A DNA stretch of 64,000 bases from Limanda limanda (GCF_963576545.1 NC_083648.1:27719873-27783872), one strand, 5' to 3'. Shown: positions 21,285 to 34,368, numbered from the stretch's first letter. Translations and numbers: made by a program. Notes: generated from the sequence alone by a model not told the origin.

Positions 21285-24200
21285 GAAGGTCGGAGAGACT
21301 TTCAGGTAGGCTCTACCCCCACTAAATGGGGTAGCGCGCATCGATCGGTACCATCCTTGAGCTTCTCCGACTTTCGGAAGGGTTAGGGTTAGGGTTAGGG
21401 ATGAAAGCACATAGGAGAAAGAGATATTCTTGAATAACTTTTTTTGTGAAGGTCGGAGAGACTTGCAAGTAGGCTCTACCCCCACTAAATGGGGTAGCGC
21501 GCATCGATCGGTACCATCCTTGAGCTTCTCCGACTTTCGGAAGGGTTAGGGTTAGGGTTAGGGATGAAAGCACATAGGAGAAAGAGATATTCTTGAATAA
21601 CTTTTTTTGTGAAGGTCGGAGAGACTTGGAAAGTGGTTGCATCTGAACTAATTTGGGTCCTGCGGATCGATTGGTACCATCCCCGAGCTTGTACGACCTT
21701 CGGAAGAGGTCGACCGACGAAATTCCCCCAAATCTGAGGAGATATTCTTGAATAACTTTTTTTGTGAAGGTCGGAGAGACTTGCAAGTAGGCTCTACCCC
21801 CACTAAATGGGGTAGCGCGCATCGATCGGTACCATCCTTGAGCTTCTCCGACTTTCGGAAGGGTTAGGGTTAGGGTTAGGGATGAAAGCACATAGGAGAA
21901 AGAGATATTCTTGAATAACTTTTTTTGTGAAGGTCGGAGAGACTTGCAAGTAGGCTCTACCCCCACTAAATGGAGTAGCGCGCATCGATCGGTACCATCC
22001 TTGAGCTTCTCCGACTTTCGGAAGGGTTAGGGTTAGGGTTAGGGATGAAAGCACATAGGAGAAAGAGATATTCTTGAATAACTTTTTTTGTGAAGGTCGG
22101 AGAGACTTGGAAAGTGGTTGCATCTGGACTAATTTGGGTCCTGCGGATCGATTGGTACCATCCCCGAGCTTGTACGACCTTCGGAAGAGGTCGACCGACG
22201 AAATTCCCCCAAATCTGAGGAGATATTCTTGAATAACTTTTTTTGTGAAGGTCGGAGAGACTTGCAAGTAGGCTCTACCCCCACTAAATGGGGTAGCGCG
22301 CATCGATCGGTACCATCCTTGAGCTTCTCCGACTTTCGGAAGGGTTAGGGTTAGGGTTAGGGATGAAAGCACATAGGAGAAAGAGATATTCTTGAATAAC
22401 TTTTTTTGTGAAGGTCGGAGAGACTTGGAAAGTGGTTGCATCTGGACTAATTTGGGTCCTGCGGATCGATTAGTACCATCCCCGAGCTTGTACGACCTTC
22501 GGAAGAGGTCGACCGACGAAATTCCCCCAAATCTGAGGAGATATTCTTGAATAACTTTTTTTGTGAAGGTCGGAGAGACTTGCAAGTAGGCTATACCCCC
22601 ACTAAATGGGGTTGCGCGCATCGATCGGTACCATCCTTGAGCTTCTCCGACTTTCGGAAGGGATAGGGTTAGGGTTAGGGATGAAAGCACATAGGAGAAA
22701 GAGATATTCTTGAATAACTTTTTTTGTGAAGGTCGGAGAGACTTGGAAAGTGGTTGCATCTGGACTAATTTGGGTCCTGCAGATCGATTGGTACCATCCC
22801 CGAGCTTGTACGACCTTCGGAAGAGGTCGACCGACGAAATTCCCCCAAATCTGAGGAGATATTCTTGAATAACTTTTTTTGTGAAGGTCGGAGAGACTTG
22901 CAAGTAGGCTCTACCCCCACTAAATGGGGTTGCGCGCATCGATCGGTACCATCCTTGAGCTTCTCCGACTTTCGGAAGGGTTAGGGTTAGGGTTAGGGAT
23001 GAAAGCACATAGGAGAAAGAGATATTCTTGAATAACTTTTTTTGTGAAGGTCGGAGAGACTTGCAAGTAGGCTCTACCCCCACTAAATGGAGTAGCGCGC
23101 ATCGATCGGTACCATCCTTGAGCTTCTCCGACTTTCGGAAGGGTTAGGGTTAGGGTTAGGGATGAAAGCACATAGGAGAAAGAGATATTCTTGAATAACT
23201 TTTTTTGTGAAGGTCGGAGAGACTTGGAAAGTGGTTGCATCTGGACTAATTTGGGTCCTGCGGATCGATTGGTACCATCCCCGAGCTTGTACGACCTTCG
23301 GAAGAGGTCGACCGACGAAATTCCCCCAAATCTGAGGAGATATTCTTGAATAACTTTTTTTGTGAAGGTCGGAGAGACTTGCAAGTAGGCTCTACCCCCA
23401 CTAAATGGGGTAGCGCGCATCGATCGGTACCATCCTTGAGCTTCTCCGACTTTCGGAAGGGTTAGGGTTAGGGTTAGGGATGAAAGCACATAGGAGAAAG
23501 AGATATTCTTGAATAACTTTTTTTGTGAAGGTCGGAGAGACTTGGAAAGTGGTTGCATCTGGACTAATTTGGGTCCTGCAGATCGATTGGTACCATCCCC
23601 GAGCTTGTACGACCTTCGGAAGAGGTCGACCGACGAAATTCCCCCAAATCTGAGGAGATATTCTTGAATAACTTTTTTTGTGAAGGTCGGAGAGACTTGC
23701 AAGTAGGCTATACCCCCACTAAATGGGGTTGCGCGCATCGATCGGTACCATCCTTGAGCTTCTCCGACTTTCGGAAGGGATAGGGTTAGGGTTAGGGATG
23801 AAAGCACATAGGAGAAAGAGATATTCTTGAATAACTTTTTTTGTGAAGGTCGGAGAGACTTGGAAAGTGGTTGCATTTGGACTAATTTGGGTCCTGCGGA
23901 TCGATTGGTACCATCCCCGAGCTTGTACGACCTTCGGAAGAGGTCGACCGACGAAATTCCCCCAAATCTGAGGAGATATTCTTGAATAACTTTTTTTGTG
24001 AAGGTCGGAGAGACTTGCAAGTAGGCTCTACCCCCACTAAATGGGGTTGCGCGCATCGATCGGTACCATCCTTGAGCTTCTCCGACTTTCGGAAGGGTTA
24101 GGGTTAGGGATGAAAGCACATAGGAGAAAGAGATATTCTTGAATAACTTTTTTTGTGAAGGTCGGAGAGACTTGCATGTAGGCTCTACCCCCACTAAATG

Positions 24201-24957
24201 GGGTAGCGCGCATCGATCGGTACCATCCTTGAGCTTCTCCGACTTTCGGAAGGGTTAGGGTTAGGGTTAGGGATGAAAGCACATAGGAGAAAGAGATATT
24301 CTTGAATAACTTTTTTTGTGAAGGTCGGAGAGACTTGCAAGTAGGCTCTACCCCCACTAAATGGGGTTGCGCACATCGATCGGTACCATCCTTGAGCTTC
24401 TCCGACTTTCGGAAGGGTTAGGGTTAGGGATGAAAGCACATAGGAGAAAGAGATATTCTTGAATAACTTTTTTTGTGAAGGTCGGAGAGACTTGGAAAGT
24501 GGTTGCATCTGGACTAATTTGGGTCCTGCGGATCGATTGGTACCATCCCCGAGCTTGTACGACCTTCGGAAGAGGTCGACCGACGAAATTCCCCCAAATC
24601 TGAGGAGATATTCTTGAATAACTTTTTTTGTGAAGGTCGGAGAGACTTGCAAGTAGGCTCTACCCCCACTAAATGGGGTAGCGCGCATCGATCGGTACCA
24701 TCCTTGAGCTTCTCCGACTTTCGGAAGGGTTAGGGTTAGGGTTAGGGATGAAAGCACATAGGAGAAAGAGATATTCTTGAATAACTTTTTTTGTGAAGGT
24801 CGGAGAGACTTGCAAGTAGGCTCTACCCCCACTAAATGGGGTAGCGCACATCGATCGGTACCATCTTTGAGCTTCTCCGACTTTCGGAAGGGTTAGGGTT
24901 AGGGTTAGGGATGAAAGCACATAGGAGAAAGATATATTCTTGAATAAATTTTTTTGT
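21285..24957 (+). repeat. Dispersed copy of 11,069-14,747, containing two 7-mers
   Basis: Units: A21285 (ttcagg), A21448, B21611 (G36A), A21766, A21929 (G46A), B22092, A22247, B22410 (G63A), C22565, B22728 (G54A), A22883 (A49T), A23046 (G46A), B23209, A23364, B23527 (G54A), C23682, B23845, A2 24000 (A49T), A24157 (A21T), A2 24320 (A49T, G54A), B24477, A24632, A24795. The offset is 10,216 bp, falling to 10,210 after one hexamer loss at 24000. A24795 has several private changes. Confidence 0.9.
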
Positions 24958-26231
24958 GAAGGTCGGAGAGACTTGGAAAGTGGTTGCATCTCGACTAATT
25001 TGGGTCCTGCGGATCGATTGGTACCATCCCCGAGCTTGTACGACCTTCGGAAGAGGTCGACCGACGAAATTCCCCCAAATCTGAGGAGATATTCTTGAAT
25101 AACTTTTTTTGTGAAGGTCGGAGAGACTTGCAAGTAGGCTATACCCCCACTAAATGGGGTTGCGCGCATCGATCGGTACCATCCTTGAGCTTCTCCGACT
25201 TTCGGAAGGGATAGGGTTAGGGTTAGGGATGAAAGCACATAGGAGAAAGAGATATTCTTGAATAACTTTTTTTGTGAAGGTCGGAGAGACTTGGAAAGTG
25301 GTTGCATCTGGACTAATTTGGGTCCTGCGGATCGATTGGTACCATCCCCGAGCTTGTACGACCTTCGGAAGAGGTCGACCGACGAAATTCCCCCAAATCT
25401 GAGGAGATATTCTTGAATAACTTTTTTTGTGAAGGTCGGAGAGACTTGCAAGTAGGCTCTACCCCCACTAAATGGGGTAGCGCGCATCGATCGGTACCAT
25501 CCTTGAGCTTCTCCGACTTTCGGAAGGGTTAGGGTTAGGGTTAGGGATGAAAGCACATAGGAGAAAGAGATATTCTTGAATAACTTTTTTTGTGAAGGTC
25601 GGAGAGACTTGCAAGTAGGCTTTACCCCCACTAAATGGGGTAGCGCGCATCGATCGGTACCATCCTTGAGCTTCTCCGACTTTCGGAAGGGTTAGGGTTA
25701 GGGTTAGGGATGAAAGCACATAGGAGAAAGAGATATTCTTGAATAACTTTTTTTGTGAAGGTCGGAGAGACTTGGAAAGTGGTTGCATCTGGACTAATTT
25801 GGGTCCTGCGGATCGATTGGTACCATCCCCGAGCTTGTACGACCTTCGGAAGAGGTCGACCGACGAAATTCCCCCAAATCTGAGGAGAATTTCTTGAATA
25901 ACTTTTTTTGTGAAGGTCGGAGAGACTTGCAAGTAGGCTCTACCCCCACTAAATGGGGTAGCGCGCATCGATCGGTACCATCCTTGAGCTTCTCCGACTT
26001 TCGGAAGGGTTAGGGTTAGGGTTAGGGATGAAAGCACATAGGAGAAAGAGATATTCTTGAATAACTTTTTTTGTGAAGGTCGGAGAGACTTGCAAGTAGG
26101 CTCTACCCCCACTAAATGGGGTAGCGCGCATCGATCGGTACCATCCTTGAGCTTCTCCGACTTTCGGAAGGGTTAGGGTTAGGGATGAAAGCACATAGGA
26201 GAAAGAGATATTCTTGAATAACTTTTTTTGT
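24958..26231 (+). repeat. Start of right domain: B-C-B-A-A then B-A-A2
   Basis: Units: B24958 (G35C), C25113, B25276, A25431, A25594 (ctttacc variant), B25757 (gagaatttc variant), A25912, A2 26075. First appearance of the 799-bp 5-mer followed by a B-A-A trimer, the pattern that dominates to the right. Confidence 0.9.
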
Positions 26232-29200
26232 GAAGGTCGAAGAGACTTGGAAAGTGGTTGCATCTGGACTAATTTGGGTCCTGCGGATCGATTGGTACCA
26301 TCCCCGAGCTTGTACGACCTTCGGAAGAGGTCGACCGACGAAATTCCCCCAAATCTGAGGAGATATTCTTGAATAACTTTTTTTGTGAAGGTCGGAGAGA
26401 CTTGCAAGTAGGCTCTACCCCCACTAAATGGGGTAGCGCGCATCGATCGGTACCATCCTTGAGCTTCTCCGACTTTCGGAAGGGATAGGGTTAGGGTTAG
26501 GGATGAAAGCACATAGGAGAAAGAGATATTCTTGAATAACTTTTTTTGTGAAGGTCGGAGAGACTTGGAAAGTGGTTGCATCTGGACTAATTTGGGTCCT
26601 GCGGATCGATTGGTACCATCCCCGAGCTTGTACGACCTTCGGAAGAGGTCGACCGACGAAATTCCCCCAAATCTGAGGAGATATTCTTGAATAACTTTTT
26701 TTGTGAAGGTCGGAGAGACTTGCAAGTAGGCTCTACCCCCACTAAATGGGGTTGCGCGCATCGATCGGTACCATCCTTGAGCTTCTCCGACTTTCGGAAG
26801 GGTTAGGGTTAGGGTTAGGGATGAAAGCACATAGGAGAAAGAGATATTCTTGAATAACTTTTTTTGTGAAGGTCGGAGAGACTTGCATGTAGGCTCTACC
26901 CCCACTAAATGGGGTAGCGCGCATCGATCGGTACCATCCTTGAGCTTCTCCGACTTTCGGAAGGGTTAGGGTTAGGGTTAGGGATGAAAGCACATAGGAG
27001 AAAGAGATATTCTTGAATAACTTTTTTTGTGAAGGTCGGAGAGACTTGCAAGTAGGCTCTACCCCCACTAAATGGGGTTGCGCACATCGATCGGTACCAT
27101 CCTTGAGCTTCTCCGACTTTCGGAAGGGTTAGGGTTAGGGTTAGGGATGAAAGCACATAGGAGAAAGAGATATTCTTGAATAACTTTTTTTGTGAAGGTC
27201 GGAGAGACTTGGAAAGTGGTTGCATCTGGACTAATTTGGGTCCTGCGGATCGATTGGTACCATCCCCGAGCTTGTACGACCTTCGGAAGAGGTCGACCGA
27301 CGAAATTCCCCCAAATCTGAGGAGATATTCTTGAATAACTTTTTTTGTGAAGGTCGGAGAGACTTGCAAGTAGGCTCTACCCCCACTAAATGGGGTAGCG
27401 CGCATCGATCGGTACCATCCTTGAGCTTCTCCGACTTTCGGAAGGGTTAGGGTTAGGGTTAGGGATGAAAGCACATAGGAGAAAGAGATATTCTTGAATA
27501 ACTTTTTTTGTGAAGGTCGGAGAGACTTGCAAGTAGGCTCTACCCCCACTAAATGGGGTAGCGCACATCGATCGGTACCATCTTTGAGCTTCTCCGACTT
27601 TCGGAAGGGTTAGGGTTAGGGTTAGGGATGAAAGCACATAGGAGAAAGAGATATTCTTGAATAACTTTTTTTGTGAAGGTCGGAGAGACTTGGAAAGTGG
27701 TTGCATCTGGACTAATTTGGGTCCTGCGGATCGATTGGTACCATCCCCGAGCTTGTACGACCTTCGGAAGAGGTCGACCGACGAAATTCCCCCAAATCTG
27801 AGGAGATATTCTTGAATAACTTTTTTTGTGAAGGTCGGAGAGACTTGCAAGTAGGCTATACCCCCACTAAATGGGGTTGCGCGCATCGATCGGTACCATC
27901 CTTGAGCTTCTCCGACTTTTGGAAGGGATAGGGTTAGGGTTAGGGATGAAAGCACATAGGAGAAAGAGATATTCTTGAATAACTTTTTTTGTGAAGGTCG
28001 GAGAGACTTGGAAAGTGGTTGCATCTGGACTAATTTGGGTCCTGCGGATCGATTGGTACCATCCCCGAGCTTGTACGACCTTCGGAAGAGGTCGACCGAC
28101 GAAATTCCCCCAAATCTGAGGAGATATTCTTGAATAACTTTTTTTGTGAAGGTCGGAGAGACTTGCAAGTAGGCTCTACCCCCACTAAATGGGGTAGCGC
28201 GCATCGATCGGTACCATCCTTGAGCTTCTCCGACTTTCGGAAGGGTTAGGGTTAGGGTTAGGGATGAAAGCACATAGGAGAAAGAGATATTCTTGAATAA
28301 CTTTTTTTGTGAAGGTCGGAGAGACTTGCAAGTAGGCTCTACCCCCACTAAATGGGCTAGCGCGCATCGATCGGTACCATCCTTGAGCTTCTCCGACTTT
28401 CGGAAGGGTTAGGGTTAGGGTTAGGGATGAAAGCACATAGGAGAAAGAGATATTCTTGAATAACTTTTTTTGTGAAGGTCGGAGAGACTTGGAAAGTGGT
28501 TGCATCTGGACTAATTTGGGTCCTGCGGATCGATTGGTACCATCCCCGAGCTTGTACGACCTTCGGAAGAGGTCGACCGACGAAATTCCCCCAAATCTGA
28601 GGAGATATTCTTGAATAACTTTTTTTGTGAAGGTCGGAGAGACTTGCAAGTAGGCTCTACCCCCACTAAATGGGGTAGCGCGCATCGATCGGTACCATCC
28701 TCGAGCTTCTCCGACTTTCGGAAGGGTTAGGGTTAGGGTTAGGGATGAAAGCACATAGGAGAAAGAGATATTCTTGAATAACTTTTTTTGTGAAGGTCGG
28801 AGAGACTTGCAAGTAGGCTCTACCCCCACTAAATGGGGTAGCGCGCATCGATCGGTACCATCCTTGAGCTTCTCCGACTTTCGGAAGGGTTAGGGTTAGG
28901 GATGAAAGCACATAGGAGAAAGAGATATTCTTGAATAACTTTTTTTGTGAAGGTCGAAGAGACTTGGAAAGTGGTTGCATCTGGACTAATTTGGGTCCTG
29001 CGGATCGATTGGTACCATCCCCGAGCTTGTACGACCTTCGGAAGAGGTCGACCGACGAAATTCCCCCAAATCTGAGGAGATATTCTTGAATAACTTTTTT
29101 TGTGAAGGTCGGAGAGACTTGCAAGTAGGCTCTACCCCCACTAAATGGGGTAGCGCGCATCGATCGGTACCATCCTTGAGCTTCTCCGACTTTCGGAAGG

Positions 29201-29429
29201 GTTAGGGTTAGGGTTAGGGATGAAAGCACATAGGAGAAAGAGATATTCTTGAATAACTTTTTTTGTGAAGGTCGGAGAGACTTGCAAGTAGGCTCTACCC
29301 CCACTAAATGGGGTAGCGCGCATCGATCGGTACCATCCTTGAGCTTCTCCGACTTTCGGAAGGGTTAGGGTTAGGGTTAGGGATGAAAGCACATAGGAGA
29401 AAGAGATATTCTTGAATAACTTTTTTTGT
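26232..29429 (+). repeat. 20-unit tandem block, copy 1 (3,198 bp)
   Basis: Units: B26232 (G9A), A26387 (T99A only, an A/C recombinant), B26550, A26705 (A49T), A26868 (A21T), A27031 (A49T, G54A), B27194, A27349, A27512 (G54A), B27675, C27830, B27993, A28148, A28311 (ggctag), B28474, A28629 (T74C, ctcgag), A2 28792, B28949 (G9A), A29104, A29267. The unit order is repeated from 29430. Confidence 0.9.
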
Positions 29430-32400
29430 GAAGGTCGGAGAGACTTGGAAAGTGGTTGCATCTGGACTAATTTGGGTCCTGCGGATCGATTGGTACCATC
29501 CCCGAGCTTGTACGACCTTCGGAAGAGGTCGACCGACGAAATTCCCCCCAATCTGAGGAGATATTCTTGAATAACTTTTTTTGTGAAGGTCGGAGAGACT
29601 TGCAAGTAGGCTATACCCCCACTAAATGGGGTTGCGCGCATCGATCGGTACCATCCTTGAGCTTCTCCGACTTTCGGAAGGGATAGGGTTAGGGTTAGGG
29701 ATGAAAGCACATAGGAGAAAGAGATATTCTTGAATAACTTTTTTTGTGAAGGTCGGAGAGACTTGGAAAGTGGTTGCATCTGGACTAATTTGGGTCCTGC
29801 GGATCGATTGGTACCATCCCCGAGCTTGTACGACCTTCGGAAGAGGTCGACCGACGAAATTCCCCCAAATCTGAGGAGATATTCTTGAATAACTTTTTTT
29901 GTGAAGGTCGGAGAGACTTGCAAGTAGGCTCTACCCCTACTAAATGGGGTTGCGCGCATCGATCGGTACCATCCTTGAGCTTCTCCGACTTTCGGAAGGG
30001 TTAGGGTTAGGGTTAGGGATGAAAGCACATAGGAGAAAGAGATATTCTTGAATAACTTTTTTTGTGAAGGTCGGAGAGACTTGCAAGTAGGCTCTACCCC
30101 CACTAAATGGGGTAGCGCGCATCGATCGGTACCATCCTTGAGCTTCTCCGACTTTCGGAAGGGTTAGGGTTAGGGTTAGGGATGAAAGCACATAGGAGAA
30201 AGAGATATTCTTGAATAACTTTTTTTGTGAAGGTCAGAGAGACTTGCAAGTAGGCTCTACCCCCACTAAATGGGGTTGCGCGCATCGATCGGTACCATCC
30301 TTGAGCTTCTCCGACTTTCGGAAGGGTTAGGGTTAGGGTTAGGGATGAAAGCACATAGGAGAAAGAGATATTCTTGAATAACTTTTTTTGTGAAGGTCGG
30401 AGAGACTTGGAAAGTGGTTGCATCTGGACTAATTTGGGTCCTGCGGATCGATTGGTACCATCCCCGAGCTTGTACGACCTTCGGAAGAGGTCGAACGACG
30501 AAATTCCCCCAAATCTGAGGAGATATTCTTGAATAACTTTTTTTGTGAAGGTCGGAGAGACTTGCAAGTAGGCTCTACCCCCACTAAATGGGGTAGCGCG
30601 CATCGATCGGTACCATCCTTGAGCTTCTCCGACTTTCGGAAGGGTTAGGGTTAGGGTTAGGGATGAAAGCACATAGGAGAAAGAGATATTCTTGAATAAC
30701 TTTTTTTGTGAAGGTCGGAGAGACTTGCAAGTAGGCTCTACCCCCACTAAATGGGGTAGCGCACATCGATCGGTACCATCCTTGAGCTTCTCCGACTTTC
30801 GGAAGGGTTAGGGTTAGGGTTAGGGATGAAAGCACATAGGAGAAAGAGATATTCTTGAATAACTTTTTTTGTGAAGGTCGGAGAGACTTGGAAAGTGGTT
30901 GCATCTGGACTAATTTGGGTCCTGCGGATCGATTGGTACCATCCCCGAGCTTGTACGACCTTCGTAAGAGGTCGACCGACGAAATTCCCCCAAATCTGAG
31001 GAGATATTCTTGAATAACTTTTTTTGTGAAGGTCGGAGAGACTTGCAAGTAGGCTATACCCCCACTAAATGGGGTTGCGCGCATCGATCGGTACCATCCT
31101 TGAGCTTCTCCGACTTTCGGAAGGGATAGGGTTAGGGTTAGGGATGAAAGCACATAGGAGAAAGAGATATTCTTGAATAACTTTTTTTGTGAAGGTCGGA
31201 GAGACTTGGAAAGTGGTTGCATCTGGACTAATTTGGGTCCTGCGGATCGATTGGTACCATCCCCGAGCTTGTACGACCTTCGGAAGAGGTCGACCGACGA
31301 AATTCCCCCAAATCTGAGGAGATATTCTTGAATAACTTTTTTTGTGAAGGTCGGAGAGACTTGCAAGTAGGCTCTACCCCCACTAAATGGGGTAGCGCGC
31401 ATCGATCGGTACCATCCTTGAGCTTCTCCGACTTTCGGAAGGGTTAGGGTTAGGGTTAGGGATGAAAGCACATAGGAGAAAGAGATATTCTTGAATAACT
31501 TTTTTTGTGAAGGTCGGAGAGACTTGCAAGTAGGCTCTACCCCCACTAAATGGGGTAGCGCGCATCGATCGGTACCATCCTTGAGCTTCTCCGACTTTCG
31601 GAAGGGTTAGGGTTAGGGTTAGGGATGAAAGCACATAGGAGAAAGAGATATTCTTGAATAACTTTTTTTGTGAAGGTCGGAGAGACTTGGAAAGTGGTTG
31701 CATCTGGACTAATTTGGGTCCTGCGGATCGATTGGTACCATCCCCGAGCTTGTACGACCTTCGGAAGAGGTCGACCGACGAAATTCCCCCAAATCTGAGG
31801 AGATATTCTTGAATAACTTTTTTTGTGAAGGTCGGAGAGACTTGCAAGTAGGCTCTACCCCCACTAAATGGGGTAGCGCGCATCGATCGGTACCATCCTC
31901 GAGCTTCTCCGACTTTCGGAAGGGTTAGGGTTAGGGTTAGGGATGAAAGCACATAGGAGAAAGAGATATTCTTGAATAACTTTTTTTGTGAAGGTCGGAG
32001 AGACTTGCAAGTAGGCTCTACCCCCACTAAATGGGGTAGCGCGCATCGATCGGTACCATCCTTGAGCTTCTCCGACTTTCGGAAGGGTTAGGGTTAGGGA
32101 TGAAAGCACATAGGAGAAAGAGATATTCTTGAATAACTTTTTTTGTGAAGGTCGAAGAGACTTGGAAAGTGGTTGCATCTGGACTAATTTGGGTCCTGCG
32201 GATCGATTGGTACCATCCCCGAGCTTGTACGACCTTCGAAAGAGGTCGACCGACGAAATTCCCCCAAATCTGAGGAGATATTCTTGAATAACTTTTTTTG
32301 TGAAGGTCGGAGAGACTTGCAAGTAGGCTCTACCCCCACTAAATGGGGTAGCGCGCATCGATCGGTACCATCCTTGAGCTTCTCCGACTTTCGGAAGGGT

Positions 32401-32621
32401 TAGGGTTAGGGATGAAAGCACATAGGAGAAAGAGATATTCTTGAATAACTTTTTTTGTGAAGGTCGGAGAGACTTGCAAGTAGGCTCTACCCCCACTAAA
32501 TGGGGTAGCGCGCATCGATCGGTACCATCCTTGAGCTTCTCCGACTTTCGGAAGGGTTAGGGTTAGGGTTAGGGATGAAAGCACATAGGAGAAAGAGATA
32601 TTCTTGAATAACTTTTTTTGT
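29430..32621 (+). repeat. 20-unit tandem block, copy 2 (3,192 bp)
   Basis: Units: B29430, C29585, B29748, A29903 (A49T), A30066, A30229 (A49T), B30392, A30547, A30710 (G54A), B30873, C31028, B31191, A31346, A31509, B31672, A31827 (T74C), A2 31990, B32147 (G9A, G93A), A2 32302, A32459. Same order as copy 1. Scattered single-base differences (A21T is missing here, G93A is new) show it is older than the 5,096-bp duplication. Confidence 0.88.
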
Positions 32622-33094
32622 GAAGGTCGGAGAGACTTGGAAAGTGGTTGCATCTGGACTAATTTGGGTCCTGCGGATCGATTGGTACCATCCCCGAGCT
32701 TGTACGACCTTCGGAAGAGGTCGACCGACGAAATTCCCCCAAATCTGAGGAGATATTCTTGAATAACTTTTTTTGTGAAGGTCGGAGAGACTTGCAAGTA
32801 GGCTATACCCCCACTAAATGGGGTTGCGCGCATCGATCGGTACCATCCTTGAGCTTCTCCGACTTTCGGAAGGGATAGGGTTAGGGTTAGGGATGAAAGC
32901 ACATAGGAGAAAGAGATATTCTTGAATAACTTTTTTTGTGAAGGTCGGAGAGACTTGGAAAGTGGTTGCATCTGGACTAATTTGGGTCCTGCGGATCGAT
33001 TGGTACCATCCCCGAGCTTGTACGACCTTCGGAAGAGGTCGACCGACGAAATTCCCCCAAATCTGAGGAGATATTCTTGAATAACTTTTTTTGT

Positions 33095-34368
33095 GAAGGT
33101 CGGAGAGACTTGCAAGTAGGCTCTACCCCCACTAAATGGGGTAGCGCGCATCGATCGGTACCATCCTTGAGCTTCTCCGACTTTCGGAAGGGTTAGGGTT
33201 AGGGATGAAAGCACATAGGAGAAAGAGATATTCTTGAATAACTTTTTTTGTGAAGGTCGGAGAGACTTGCAAGTAGGCTCTACCCCCACTAAATGGGGTA
33301 GCGCACATCGATCGGTACCATCCTTGAGCTTCTCCGACTTTCGGAAGGGTTAGGGTTAGGGTTAGGGATGAAAGCACATAGGAGAAAGAGATATTCTTGA
33401 ATAACTTTTTTTGTGAAGGTCGGAGAGACTTGGAAAGTGGTTGCATCTGGACTAATTTGGGTCCTGCGGATCGATTGGTACCATCCCCGAGCTTGTACGA
33501 CCTTCGGAAGAGGTCGACCGACGAAATTCCCCCAAATCTGAGGAGATATTCTTGAATAACTTTTTTTGTGAAGGTCGGAGAGACTTGCAAGTAGGCTATA
33601 CCCCCACTAAATGGGGTTGCGCGCATCGATCGGTACCATCCTTGAGCTTCTCCGACTTTCGGAAGGGATAGGGTTAGGGTTAGGGATGAAAGCACATAGG
33701 AGAAAGAGATATTCTTGAATAACTTTTTTTGTGAAGGTCGGAGAGACTTGGAAAGTGGTTGCATCTGGACTAATTTGGGTCCTGCAGATCGATTGGTACC
33801 ATCCCCGAGCTTGTACGACCTTCGGAAGAGGTCGACCGACGAAATTCCCCCAAATCTGAGGAGATATTCTTGAATAACTTTTTTTGTGAAGGTCGGAGAG
33901 ACTTGAAAGTAGGCTCTACCCCCACTAAATGGGGTAGCGCGCATCGATCGGTACCATCCTTGAGCTTGTCCGACTTTCGGAAGGGTTAGGGTTAGGGTTA
34001 GGGATGAAAGCACATAGGAGAAAGAGATATTCTTGAATAACTTTTTTTGTGAAGGTCGGAGAGACTTGCAAGTAGGCTCTACCCCCACTAAATGGGGTAG
34101 CGCACATCGATCAGTACCATCCTTGAGCTTCTCCGACTTTCGGAAGGGTTAGGGTTAGGGTTAGGGATGAAAGCACATAGGAGAAAGAGATATTCTTGAA
34201 TAACTTTTTTTGTGAAGGTCGGAGAGACTTGGAAAGTGGTTGCATCTGGACTAATTTGGGTCCTGCAGATCGATTGGTACCATCCCCGAGCTTGTACGAC
34301 CTTCGGAAGAGGTCGACCGACGAAATTCCCCCAAATCTGAGGAGATATTCTTGAATAACTTTTTTTGT
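33095..34368 (+). repeat. Nested 8-mer, copy 1 (1,274 bp)
   Basis: Units: A2 33095, A33252 (G54A), B33415, C33570, B33733 (G54A), A33888 (C19A and C81G: cttgaaagtagg, ttgtccgac), A34051 (G54A, G63A), B34214 (G54A). The paired C19A/C81G unit is found only here and in three derived copies. Confidence 0.92.
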
